Shown: piece by piece, positions 34,917 to 46,809 of the stretch
Layout of the letters: each line of letters begins with the position of its first letter
How positions within the stretch are numbered: position 1 is the first letter of the stretch
NCBI GenBank assembly: GCA_907163375.1
Contig: CAJQUW010008930.1
Coordinates: forward strand, 1 to 64,000
Origin: Prostheceraeus crozeri
Taxonomy: Eukaryota; Platyhelminthes; Polycladida; Euryleptidae
Direction: 5' to 3'
Length of the DNA: 64,000 bases
The notes under the pieces: model-generated
What the model saw: the letters and a program-made list of their open reading frames with translations, nothing else
Told to the model about the DNA's origin: nothing
Databases searched by the model: none
Program-made: the position numbers and the translations under genes

Positions 34917-37120
34917 CATTAGACTTTTCTCATTTTCGTGAACAGCGGATGGAATTATCATTCACCAAGTGGAGTACTCCTTATTAAGAGTCATTCCCGC
35001 AAGAAACAATAAAGTGGGTTCAGCCCTTTCATGCATTCATTAGTTAGAAAATTGATCGGTTTACTTATAATTTTTCCACGTCTCTATTAATTCGATGTGA
35101 TTTTGATTGAAATCCAACACTTGAGTAACCACATCAAAAAAAAAACGCTTTGCTGTACATTTTTGCTATCAATATTCTCTTGCGAGCTATACCTGAAGTA
35201 AATACTTTTGCTAACTAAAATCTAATTATAAGTAATTGACGAAAATTCAAACTTTACAAGCACTATGTAGATCTAGACTAACTTGATAACATCTTTGGTG
35301 GAACATTCAGGGCATGCCTTATCTATTATTTGGTGCACTTTCCCATCATTAAGTTATATTCAACTAAATCGGTACTCTCAGTATGTCGAAACATCGATTT
35401 TAGATGAATATTTTAAAATATAATCAGCCGGATGATTGACCACCTTTTAGTGAATAATCTATAATCGGTCGATTATCAAAATCACTAATGGGCTCCTGTA
35501 TAATTCCTGTATAATTCTTTCTCAATGCCTTCGATTTTTTATGTCAATTAATTTTGATGTGCACGTAGCAATTTCAAACGCTTATAACCCTGGGAAATCG
35601 GGACTGCATCATCACATTGATACCGCAGATCTTCGAATAGTAGCATTTGCTACGGCTGCCAATCGAGAACAGCTACTATTAAAAATTCCCATTTCCAATC
35701 TGTGACAATTTTTACAAAAACCGCAAGTTTTGCCATTTTTCATGTTTGGAGCATACTACATGTATTGTTGGAGATGTTGTATACACAGCATTTAGCCTAC
35801 TGCAAGCTCATAGCGTAACTTAACAATGTCCAAACTGTCAATGGAGATATCCCTTGTAAGATCATGAAGTCGAATCGTATCGAAGTATACTTACATGCTT
35901 ACTTTCAATCGTATTACACAAAAGTGCTGAGTGAAAAAACGAGTTCTGATAGCAGTCTGCAGTCCATTGATTTTGATGATACAACCTGGTCCACCTAAGT
36001 GCAAATGTCTACTTACCTTTCTATAAAAGTGAAGTTCTATGCTCAGTACTTTAAATTGGCCGAACGTATATTCATGTCCGATCAGATGTGGTTAGTAAAT
36101 TTATGTGGCACGGTGTCTAAAGTTTTGGTCAATTTATTCACTGATGCCTGTAGGACAAAATACACACCAGTCAATCAGACTTTTGATATGCCTTTAGATT
36201 GTACAGCCAAATTTCTTTCGAATTTCGAAAAAGCTGGGAACAATCTCACTTTAGGGTATTAAAAATTTCACTTGATTTCGCGCTACTTGTGAGATAATGC
36301 TTTTAAGGGTCAACAACGAACAAATCTAAGAGCGCCATTCGCATTAAAGCCGCAGCTTTGAAGCTCGGGATTATAAGAACGCTGATATTATCATTTCCGT
36401 GAATACGTGGGTTTTACCAAAGTTCGCCTATCCGTTCACTAACAAACTTGAAATTTTGCAATATTCTCATATTCAGCATTTGCTGAGTCCTCATCTTCCT
36501 CGGTTGTTTGAGATCAAGACTCAAGATTTGAATCTGCATGACAGGTCTGTCTGTACCTGTTGGCAAACAAAAAAACAAGCGCTCTTCAAGTTCGAGGCAT
36601 TTAGCCAGGTAAAGCTGCCGTGAATTTATCGACAAGGTTTAATAATTCATCAATCAGTGATGACAGGACATTGACACAATTACCTTCATAAATCAAGCAA
36701 TAGAACATACTTACAATCACTAACTGCATCAATTAATTATGCAAACCACATTGGTTTCTAGAACAAGTGTCTCGGATGACCATTTTATTTCATTTGAATC
36801 GAATATTAGTCTTAAAGTTTGCTTGATAATAAAGTTAGAATCAATCGACGCGCCCTTAAATTCCCTTATATTATGAAATCAAAACATAGACATACTTGTC
36901 ATCAGTGGAAGAATAATAATTCGCTAACCTAAAACATAATCCGACATTAATGATGATATCTTGCTGTGAATCCTTGATATCTTGTGGAGAAAAACATGGT
37001 TTTGAAATCTCAGATTCATCGCATGCCCATCTGCAAATTCATGATTTGCTTGCTGCCCTTTGGGTACTTTGATTATTCGAATGACATGGCTTCATCATAT
37101 GATCTCAAGATATCATGATT
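34917..37120. other. Intergenic stretch, no recognised gene
   Basis: AT-rich DNA with scattered short open frames and no domain or repeat structure that I can support. Confidence 0.4.
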
Positions 37121-37331
37121 CCAGATTCCGTATATAGTTAATTGCTTCAGACGGGAGGTTTTTCATAGCTCTGTACAAGAAAAGGTATGCTTTCCCTTTA
37201 GGTTTTGCAAGAGTTAAAAACAATATTTAAAGCCGTTTTTGTCACGGACGTTTCGAATCCCGACCCTTTATCAACGAAAAACTAATAAATTTAATCAAAT
37301 AAATAAATCTAAAAATAAATGATAATTTAAT

Positions 37332-37486
37332 TGTGACATTATTGAGTTTGTTTAAATAATGTGTGTTTTGTTTAAAGAGCAAGAAGTTTGAATAAAAGTA
37401 TCGAGACTTCAGAACAAGTGACAAACTCGACTTGGAAGCAATAAGTCGTTTTCACTTTGCTACATGTACTTGAAGAGAACATTACA
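37332..37486 (+). repeat. Gypsy 5' LTR, 155 bp
   Basis: It is bounded by TG...CA and contains AATAAAA, which could serve as a polyadenylation signal. One mismatch to the 3' LTR. Confidence 0.9.
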
Positions 37487-37500
37487 TGGTGCTAGGAGTG
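37487..37500 (+). promoter_or_regulatory. Gypsy primer-binding site
   Basis: TGGTGCTAGGAGTG begins at the base after the 5' LTR. TGG is the complement of the tRNA 3' CCA end. The tRNA species is not identified. Confidence 0.7.
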
Positions 37501-37556
37501 CTCTCGACTGTCCAATCTCTTTTTAAAAGCCATTGTGAATTAGTTAGAGATTTGAT

Positions 37557-38400
37557 ATGTACACTTCATTGCCGACCCCTGGTTCGCTAGACGTAGAAGG
37601 TCCTCAGGCGGCGGAAAGTTGGAGGTGTTGGAAAGATGGATGGTCTCACTATGCAATTGCACTAGAGTTAGATGCTAAGGATCAAAAGGTGCAAATATCC
37701 ACATTTTTGACATGTATTGGCAAAGACGCACGAAAGATTTTCAACACGTTCCAATGGACCAAGCCAACAGATAAAGATTCTTTGCCGTGCATTATTGCCA
37801 AATTTGATGCACACTTTCTTCCAAAAGTCAACGTCCCATTTGAGCGTTTCAAGTTCAATAAAAGGCAACAACTACCAGGTGAATCTTTCGACGTTTATGT
37901 CACAGAACTTCGAGACTTGTCGCTCACATGTGAATTCCCAACACACACGCCTGATGAAGTTCTGCGTGATCGCATAATTTTTGGAATCAGTGACAGCAAG
38001 GTCAGAGAGAGATTGCTACGCACAGACAGCTTGGATTTGCAACGCAAGCTAGATATTTGTCGCAGCGCTGAAGTTTCCCAAGCGCAAATGAAGCAGTTGG
38101 AGCACACCCCTCCAGAACCTGTTCATGCGATGTATAATAAGCCCAACAGATCATCTCGTCCGAGAAAGTCGACTTCACAGTCAGATGCAAAAACAGTTTC
38201 AGACTGCAGGTTTTGTGGACAAGGTCACGAACTTAACAAATTCAAATGTCCAGCTTGGGGTAGAAGATGCAAGGCATGTGGCATGATGAACCATTTTGCA
38301 AGCAAGTGTCGACGAAACAGAGTCAATCAAATAGAAGCTCAGAGCGAGAGTGAGGAGTTCATGGTCTTCGCAATCTCATCGGAACTTACAGATGACCAGA
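37557..38400 (+). pseudogene. Gypsy Gag with zinc knuckles (fossil)
   Basis: The N-terminal part is a Gag capsid-like domain (WRCWKDGWSHYAIALEL ... KDARKIFNTF). The C-terminal part has two Cys-rich knuckles (CRFCGQGHELNKFKC and CKACGMMNHFASKC) that bind nucleic acid. The protease follows. The Gag layout and the ATG shortly after the LTR are standard for Gypsy elements. Confidence 0.8.
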
Positions 38401-41400
38401 CAGTCACATTTCACTTACAAAGTGGAAATCTGTTGAAATTCCAACTTGACACAGGAGCTACATGCAATGTTGTTCCTCTACACATATACAGTACAAGCCG
38501 GCCACACGTGACTTTGAATTGAACCACGTCCAGAGAACTTCGACACCGTCATACATTGTTGTGTATGGAGGCAACAAGATTCCAGTGATTGGAAATGCAT
38601 TAATAACTGTCAGACGTCGGGACACAACTTGCAAATTGAATTGCAAGATAATTGATAAACCAAATTACCGCCCGATTCCGGGTCGAAAGGCATGCTTAGG
38701 CATGAAATTGGTTGAGATCGCTGACTCTGATGCGAACTACAAGCCACCTATTGATGGCACTCTCTTTTCCATTTCGGGACCCCTGTCAGAAGTTGACATT
38801 TTGAATCAGTACTCGAGTGTGTTTGACGACAAAGTAGGATTGCTGGACCCTCCATATCAGATTAAGCTGGATGAAAGCATTAGTCCAGTTCAACACAACC
38901 CTAGACGTGTTCCAGTCGCCTTGCATGAGAAATTGAAGAATGAATTGACCAGCTTGGAAAACAAAGGCATTATTGCAAGAACAGAATGTCCAACTGAGTG
39001 GATCTCATCCATTGTCCTAGTTCCAAAACAGAATGGAAGGCTCAGAATCTGCCTGGACCCGCGTGATTTGAACAAAGCTGTGCGACGAGAGCACTATCAA
39101 ATTCCCAACATTGACGATGTTGTGCATTAATTTCATAATGCCAAGGTTTTCACAGTGTTGGACGCCCACAATGGCTATTGGCATGTGCCACTCACTGAGA
39201 GCTCATCACATTTGACAACCTTTCACACACCGTTTGGACCGTACCGTTTTCTGCGACTCCCTTTCGGAATCTCATCAGCATCCAAAGTGTTTCAGCGAAG
39301 AATGCACGAGATTATAGAAGGTCTTGCAGGTGTTGAGGTCATTGCTGACGATTTCGTCATTTATGGATGTGGCAACAGCGAAGAGGAAGCCATCCGGGAT
39401 CACGACCGAAAATTAATCTGCTTTCTTGACGTCTGTGCTAAAAAGGGTCTTCACCTGAACAAGGAGAAGCTACAACTTCGGAAGAAAGAAGTTCCGTTCA
39501 TCGGTCACATTGCATCGTGTGAAGGGTTAAAGGTGCAGCCAGATAAAGTTCGAGCTATTGTTGAAATGCCACAGTCGAGTGACAGTGCAGGTGTGCGTCG
39601 CCTGCTGGGGATGGTTCAGTATCTTTCCAAATTCGTACCGCATCTCTCCGAATTAACCGAAAAGTTGAGGGACCTCACAAAGAAAGGAGGCTTGTGGCGA
39701 TGGGGCAATGCTGAGATGAAGGCTTTCGAACAAATAAAGACGGCAGTTTCAAGCACGCCGATTTTGAAATACTACGATGTCAATGCTCTAATCACAGTTC
39801 AATGTGATGCATCGCATGGAGGACTAGGCGCTGCACTACTTCAAAACGGACAGCCTGTTGCATTTGCGTCTCGTTCACTTACGATGACTGAAACTCGATA
39901 TGCTCAACTGGAGAAAGAATTGCTTGCAATAGTGTGGTCGTGTGAGAGATTCGATCCGTATCTGTATGGACGAGAAGAGATACAGATAGAAAGTGATCAT
40001 AAACCACTGGAATCGATTGTTGGCCGGTCATTAATCAACACCCCTATTCGGTTGCAGCGCATGCTTCTGAGATTACAACGTTACAATATAAAGGTGTGTT
40101 ATACACCTGGAAAGAACATGCACATCGCGGACACGCTCAGTCGACCTTACTTGCCTAGTGATGTATGCACGACAGATCGAGATAGTGAAGTCCTGCCATT
40201 CAGCCTGAACGAACTGCCTATTGCCACATTGACGTTGCAGCGTATTAAGGAAGCGTCCAGACACGATGAATCTATGACAGCTCTTTCACGAGCTATTGAG
40301 AATGGATGGCCTTCTGACAAATTTGAGCTAAACCCACTTCTACATCAATACTGGAGCATGAGGAGCGAGTTCTCTGAAGAAGATGGAATTGTTTTGAAAG
40401 GTGATAGGATAGTGGTGCCGAAAAAGTTGCGCATGAATGCATTGCATGCGATTCACAGATCACACAGCGGCATTGAATCATGCCTACGACAAGCCCGTGA
40501 AATCTTATACTGGCCCCAAATGAATGAAGAAGTGCGAAAATTTATCCAAAATTGTGCAATATGTTCTCAGTTTCAAGCACTCAACGCCAGAGAGCCATTA
40601 ATTCCACATGAGGCAGGTGTCGGACCTTGGAGTAAGATAGCTGCGGATCTTTGCGATTTGGACGGCAGAGCTCTACTAGTCGTTGTTGACTATTTCAGCA
40701 GTTACATTGAAGTGGTTAGACTGGCACAAACGACTTACAGAGCAGTGATTAGATCATTGTCAGAGATATTTGCAAGATTTGGAGTTCCAGACACCCTTGT
40801 TACTGACAATGGGCCACAGTTCACGGCCGCAGAATTTACTCGATTTTGTACTGAATGGAATACTGAACATGTGACGACCAGTCCATATTTTCCTCAAAGC
40901 AATGGAAAAGTTGAAAATGCTGTGAAGACAGTTAAGCGCCTTTTCTCAAAGTGCAAGCAGAGCAAAGTCTCTGAGTTCGAAGCACTGCTTGACTTTAGGA
41001 ACACGCCATCAGCAGGAATGAGCACTAGTCCATCACAGAGACTCATGGGTCGCAGGTGTAGAACAAAACTACCAGTTAGCAGGACGCTAGCAAGGCCACA
41101 TTTCGGAACATATCACATGGCTAGAGAGATAGAAGGGACCAAGGCAGTTCAGAAGCAGCACTACGATAAGAGAGCCACTAGCCTAGGAGACCTTAAGCCA
41201 AACCAAGATGTAAGAATGCGGCTTCCCGGAGAAAGTCATTGGACGCGTGGAACAGTCAAGCGAATGGTGGCACCCCGGTCATACGAAGTAGAAGTCGACG
41301 GAGCGACTTACAGACGAAATAGAAAACACCTTCAACGCCAAGGAAAAGTGAAGGAGGAGCCTCACGACGAGCCCGAGGAGAACGATTCAGACGCGGAGAC

Positions 41401-41563
41401 GACCCCGATGGAAGAGGAATGGGACAGCGAGGGGAAAATCGAAATGGAAGAATCGGAGAGTGAGCAAGTGCAGCGCGGAGAGGCAAAAGTCAAGCGAACA
41501 CAGCGGGAGAGGAAAGTGCCGATTTACCTACGTGACTATAATCTGAATGACTCACAATTGTGA
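38401..41563 (+). pseudogene. Gypsy Pol: protease, RT, RNase H, integrase (fossil)
   Basis: In order: an aspartic protease start (FQLDTGATCNVV, near 38440); reverse transcriptase with LPFGISSASKVFQRRM and the catalytic VIADDFVIYG (near 39345); RNase H with CDASHGGLG and SDHKPLE; an integrase HHCC finger (HRSHSGIESCLRQAREILYW); and an integrase core with DNGPQF and a downstream catalytic Glu in NGKVENAVK. The C-terminal tail is rich in Glu and Lys. The protein resembles the widespread metazoan K02A2.6-like Gypsy Pol. Confidence 0.88.
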
Positions 41564-41630
41564 AAGATACACGACATAAGTATCTTCTTTTGTGACTTCG
41601 TGACTCTCTTATTTCTGCAGAGAGGGAAGA

Positions 41631-41785
41631 TGTGACATTATTGAGTTTGTTTAAATAATGTGTGTTTTGTTTAAAGAGCAAGAAGTTTGAATAAAAGTAT
41701 CGAGACTTCAGAACAAGTGACGAACTCGACTTGGAAGCAATAAGTCGTTTTCACTTTGCTACATGTACTTGAAGAGAACATTACA
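41631..41785 (+). repeat. Gypsy 3' LTR, 155 bp
   Basis: It is preceded by the purine run AGAGGGAAGA at 41621-41630 and is otherwise the same as the 5' LTR apart from one base. Confidence 0.9.
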
Positions 41786-41905
41786 ATAATGACATTAATA
41801 GAATAAAGATTGATAACGAGACAAAAACGCCCGTAAATATTGTTTTACCTCTTGCAAAACTAAAGGGAGAGCATACTTTTACTTGTACATGGTTCCGTAT
41901 ATAGT

Positions 41906-42208
41906 GTGGCATTTAATTATTTCCTGACATCAATCAACTTCTCACTGCTCGCTCTTGACGTCTCTACTAATTCCACTCCCCCCATCATAAAAATACACCC
42001 CTTTAGACACATTCGATGTTCATTTCGAAATTTGTATGATGATTCATGGTGATTTTATCGTATGATTTCATCACTAGTGATTATAGTGATTCTGGTTTTG
42101 TTTTCCAAATATTTGAAGTGGTACTTCCATCTTACTTTCCCACTCCTTGATGCTAGTCATATAAAACTAGACTGGCGTCTTATGATGTAATCTGTCAATG
42201 AATTAAGT
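41906..42208. other. Intergenic gap between mobile elements
   Basis: About 300 bases with no recognised feature. Confidence 0.4.
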
Positions 42209-42216
42209 CTTTATAT

Positions 42217-43177
42217 CAGTGGCGGCTCGTCAGAGGAGGCGAGGGAGGCATTGCCTCCCCATGATTTTCTGCGGCAAGATATTTTATATTCCTGACATTT
42301 TTCTACTCTATTTTGTTTAATTCATTAAAATAGTAACATTCATCACACGGCAACACGCCTCAGCCGAGCAGCGCAGATCAAACTCTCTGTATCACAACAC
42401 AGGGAGGCGTGCCTCACCTCACAGTGTTATACGCGGTAGAGAGCTTTGATGACACGTGATTGGCTGATTCATTCAGCTGCTTGTTTATAATGTGAAAGGG
42501 AGGCATGCCTCACCCATTATTCGCGTTCAACGTTCGGTACTACTGCTTCGATATGGCGTCCGCCGCGAATGAAATACGGTATGCACAGCAGAGGAGGTTT
42601 CCTATGTGGACAGCCTTCTCGAAAAGCTGTTTTCACGTTTATCTATTGAGGAAAAGTTGGACATCAAGAGGAGGAGAAACACCAAACTTGTCTTCGGAAT
42701 CGGGAAAAAGCATACTTTCAATGCTGCTTATTGGTACGAAAAACTACCTGCGGAACACCATTGGACAAGAACGCTTGAGTGCGCTAACACTCATCAGCAT
42801 AGAAAGTGAAAAACTTCAGGAATTGAAAAAACACGCCATTTTCTACAATAAAGTTATCGATGAATCTGCATCTATGAAGCAGAGACGAATAGAATTTTTG
42901 TACAAATAAATAAGCATTACAATGCCATGCTAAACTCATTCCGTGTTGTCATTTTCAAAGTAGGCCCTATTTTACATTATAATTTACTAGGCCTATATTG
43001 TATGACCTATTTTGGCGAGCACATACATGTACCTTTAATTTTGGGAATTAATTGATTTTAAAATATCCATTTGTGAAGCGTGTCAAACTACTTCTGGCTT
43101 TTGCTTCATAGTTAAAATCTAATTTCTAATTTTTCATTTTTTGCCTCCTCATAGAAAACACCCACGAGCCGCCACTG
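42217..43177 (+). mobile_element. Deleted hAT element of the TTF/ZMYM1-like type, 8-bp duplication CTTTATAT
   Basis: CTTTATAT at 42209-42216 is repeated exactly at 43178-43185. The ends are CAGTGGCGGCTCGT and its inverted copy. The interior keeps pieces of a transposase. From about 42606, LLEKLFSRLSIEEKLDIKRR and AYWYEKLPAEHHWTR match the region before the TTF-type zinc finger of these transposases (there an interaction-like WYEK-xxWL block). KVIDESASMKQRRIEFLYK ends near 42909. The zinc finger and the catalytic core are missing, so this is an internal-deletion derivative that needs a full-length relative to move. Confidence 0.85.
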
Positions 43178-43185
43178 CTTTATAT

Positions 43186-46100
43186 GTAGGAGAAACATGA
43201 AAGAGTGGGAAAGCAGGAAAGAAATTTGTGTTTTTCATGTTGTGTCCTGGGAATGCAATGCGACGTTTCGCTTATGCACTCGAACCTAAATTCCATATAG
43301 TGTTAAATGTCTAAGGTTTCAGGTTCCAACAAACAACAAAAATATCATAGAATTAAAGCACCAGTGTGTTTCTGAATAGTGTGAATTTTTATTTGTGCTG
43401 ACTTGAAAATTAGACCACCATCCTCAAACTCAGCACATGGGTCGAAATTGGAGATCCATCATGGCTTTTGCAGTAAATTGCCCAAACCCCGGCAAATGTT
43501 GATTGCAGCTCCGGTGTCATGAATAGGTCGATGTTCATTAACTAAAGAGTTCTGCTTTGTCTAGGAAGTGCAGCATTGTTCATTTGTGATTTATTAATGT
43601 GTTTGTAACATTAATTACATTAATTGATCTCTTTGGCGGAGAAAAACTTCCCACATGAACGAATTCATGACTTCTTTGTGACCTGTTCACGTTTCACAGC
43701 TAAACGAAACAACTTAAGCTGGACACACTTCCGAAAAAAAATTCCAAACAGGTCAGAGGAACAAGGTCTATTTGGCGCGACTATCTTTGAATCATGATTT
43801 ACTAAGCAAATCAGGAATTAAATACATTAGGCCAAGCTAAAGATCGTGCGACAAAAGTTATATGATCTCAACTCAAATTTAAAGATAAAAACTTTCTATC
43901 AATTTGAAGTAACTGAACAAACTTGCTTCTAAATTCATGGCTTGTTCATCATGAGCTTATTGATGGACATGTAGCAATGATTGGCATCATATTCTATGAT
44001 TGTCATTATATCTGCATCATTTTCAGCAATTGGACGCCCACAGATGACAATTGAAAAAGCTGGCAACAGCAACATGGCGGATAGACTGCATTGAGTCGCT
44101 GCATTTTTCCTAAAAAATTTTGATATTGAAATCTGATGTCCATGATTGCAACAGGAAGTCACGAATAGAAATTACACATAGGCTCACACTTGCAACTCAG
44201 AATACTTTCATTCAGCTGCAATATAGAATGAGATTTATTGCATGTCGTATTTATTGTCTGTCGAGACGAAATCACAAAATTCGTGTAGGTGCCAACTTGA
44301 TGGCAAACCTTTGGTTTTGCTTCTATTGTTGAACCTATAGGTTAAATCTCATCCTGGGATACTAGAAAATTTATTGCGCCATAGGGCTATGTCACCTGAG
44401 TGCGACGAAGACCAGGAAATATCTGCACTGTTGACTGCGCAAATCATGCAAATCAGATACAAATGCTGTACAACTGTACATATAGGCTAGAAGGGACCGC
44501 TTAACCCGACGTAGACGTGAATTGTTCTGCATAGCCAGCAGCTTCAATATCCACACGAACTCAGCTGATCACCCTTCTAGTCTGATACAACAAATTCAAC
44601 TGATATCAACAAATTCTGATTTTAGAAAATGATTTGTTTAAAGTTGAGATGTGGTTTAAAAAGTCACGGCTGATATTAGGTCAATAGAGATCTTGCAATC
44701 ATCACTAGTTTAATCGCTATCTCGCCTTTATAATCGCCTTCATAGATTTGCTCGCGCTCTAGATATTTATAGCTACTTCTCTCAGCCATGTGGTAAAAGT
44801 TCAGTTCAGTCGATTTAGAAAAGATGATGAAGTGTCATTCTACTGTATCTTCCGGGTAACATTTGGCTTATTCTCTTGACGACACCATAAAGATTTCCAA
44901 CTATATGCGTTTGATGCACAGTATTTTATGAAAGTTATTTGACTTATTTTAGATGGAAAGTAGTAGATGACAAAAGAAGTTTATCTCCTTGCAGTACGCA
45001 CATTCAGGTTTGATGGATGATATATTGATAACTAAGGTTTGTCTACACATCCTTCAATTTGTTGATACTGACAGAATTCTATTTCCATGCAAAGAAGATC
45101 TAATTTTTGTTACAAATTCTTCTTAACAAGACACCATACAAGAAAGATATAGAGTAAGGAGTCGTAATTGTAGCTTCGACACGGCATTTCCTAAATTACG
45201 TTCGGTTTCTGCGCGCCTTTCAACTTTGTGTCTGTTAGACGGTGACATTTGTAGATTTAATTGACTTTGCATGGGAGAATAAATCAACAACTGTCAGGTC
45301 TCATCAGTCTATTAAAGATGGCAGTTTTTTTCGTCGAAATTTGATGAATTATTTTTGTTAATCCTCAATTTAAGCACCGTTGAATCACATTTATTTTAGT
45401 CATTTCACAATTTGTCCCTTTCGTAATAATAAGAAATGTAACTTATTTTTTAACATGAACCTGTTGAGATGTTCATCAAGTACATTCCTCCCATACTATG
45501 ATGTGGGCATTTTCTAAAGAACTTCATTCATACGGGTAGCGTCAGATCATGGGGGATTCTTTTGTCATGGCCTGTGATCTGGATCAAGTGCTGTCGGCCA
45601 GATGCTAATTTGATATTAATTATTGGTTTTAATTATTCAGCTTTCGAATTACCTGAGTTATTGCTTTGCTTGTAATGTAGTGAGTATGCATCTTTCATAC
45701 TTGAGAAATTGACATGATTTTTCTTTTGTAACCAGAAATGGATCTTAAGGATGTCGGATGGACCGATCTGACAAACTAATAAATTTTCATATCAAGATAA
45801 AGGGTGACAAAATGTGGGTTTTTCATTGCTAGTGTGACAAACTGTGACAAATTGACACATATACAATACTTATGTCAGATCATTTTTTGGTTATGTGTAA
45901 GACAAAATTTGACGAACTTTAAAGTCACATTCGTTTGAGTGAAATATCGAAGAAGCTTTATTCTTCAAAGAATTCATTGTTCAATTGTTCCATATTCTTT
46001 TATGATAATATGTACTCGGGATATGAAGGATTGTTAATTTACTCCTTTCTTGGCGACCCAGTGTCCACTTGCACTTCCGCAAGGTAAATCATGTTGTTAT

Positions 46101-46331
46101 TTATTCACTCGTTCAAAGTTGACTTTGAACTTGTGGGCCCAATTGTAACATTCGTTCTATGTGGCCATGTGTCCTTCGATTCTAATGTCCAGATACCAGT
46201 AGCCACTGCGAAGGTGTACTTGCGTTAATGCTCGTGTACTTTTTCACAATTCCACACATCCAAATGTTGCGGCCCACACCTGTGATGCATCAACGATTAT
46301 CTAATGCTAAAGACAAATGATAAAAATTATG
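43186..46331. other. Intergenic stretch, 3.1 kb
   Basis: No recognised gene. One minus-strand frame at 43935-44162 contains a signal-peptide-like segment (AMLLLPAFSIVICGRPIAEN) but has no further support. Otherwise plain AT-rich DNA. Confidence 0.4.
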
Positions 46332-46336
46332 CTATC

Positions 46337-46759
46337 TGTAAGAACGAATTTCTGGCCCAAACTCACTTAAGTATATTGAAGCAATATATCAAAATACACT
46401 TACGACCACTTAAGTCACCAGTTTACAATACGTACAAACCGAAACTGTCAGATCACATAATTGCTTAGTAACAGCTTCTCAAAAGTCAAAAGAGCTATAT
46501 CATCAATAATCACAGAAATTACTGGCTTACTATGACACATACATAGTCTGTTACAAAAACACTACCGCTTAGATTCTATATACAGTCCAGGATCGCATAG
46601 CTATATCAACTTACCATCAAATATCAATGTTACCGCGAACGCAAGATTTCTAGGTTCAGCCGATAATAAAAATGCGATCAACTCGCGAAATTTCATATAA
46701 GGTCATGAGAGAATCGAGTAATTAAATGACACGTTAAAACAAAAGTAATAACTCTTACA
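46337..46759 (-). repeat. LTR (3' LTR relative to element), 423 bp
   Basis: Its outer edge abuts CTATC and its inner edge the purine tract. Two differences from the other LTR. Confidence 0.9.
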
Positions 46760-46809
46760 TCCCCCATGATTTGTAAATCATTGGCAGGATACTTGGACAC
46801 ATGAACAGT

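Larger units (their letters stand above)
37332..41785 (+). mobile_element. Ty3/Gypsy LTR retrotransposon fossil
   Basis: 155-bp LTRs (37332-37486 and 41631-41785), starting TGTGACATT and ending TTACA, differ at one position. A primer-binding site starting TGGTGCTAGG follows the left LTR directly, and a purine run AGAGGGAAGA precedes the right one. Gag, protease, reverse transcriptase, RNase H and integrase follow in Gypsy order. Flanking TTAAT/ATAAT is an imperfect 5-bp target duplication. It is broken in about two places. Near-identical LTRs make it a recent insertion. Confidence 0.93.
37126..41905. mobile_element. Older inverted-repeat element split by the Gypsy insertion
   Basis: The DNA on both sides of the LTR element forms an inverted repeat. 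The left arm (37173-37243) starts GTACAAGAAAAGGTATGCTT; the right arm (41820-41887), read inverted, starts GTACAAGTAAAAGTATGCTC. Both continue through CCCTTTAG, TTTTGCAAGAG and AACAATATTTA to GTTTTTGTC. A 13-base TTCCGTATATAGT occurs in direct orientation outside each arm (37126, 41893). The host element would have been only about 330 bases. Confidence 0.7.

Noticed and set aside
43935-44162. Small secreted peptide gene on the minus strand
   Set aside because: One signal-peptide-like segment only; no promoter, splice or homology support.
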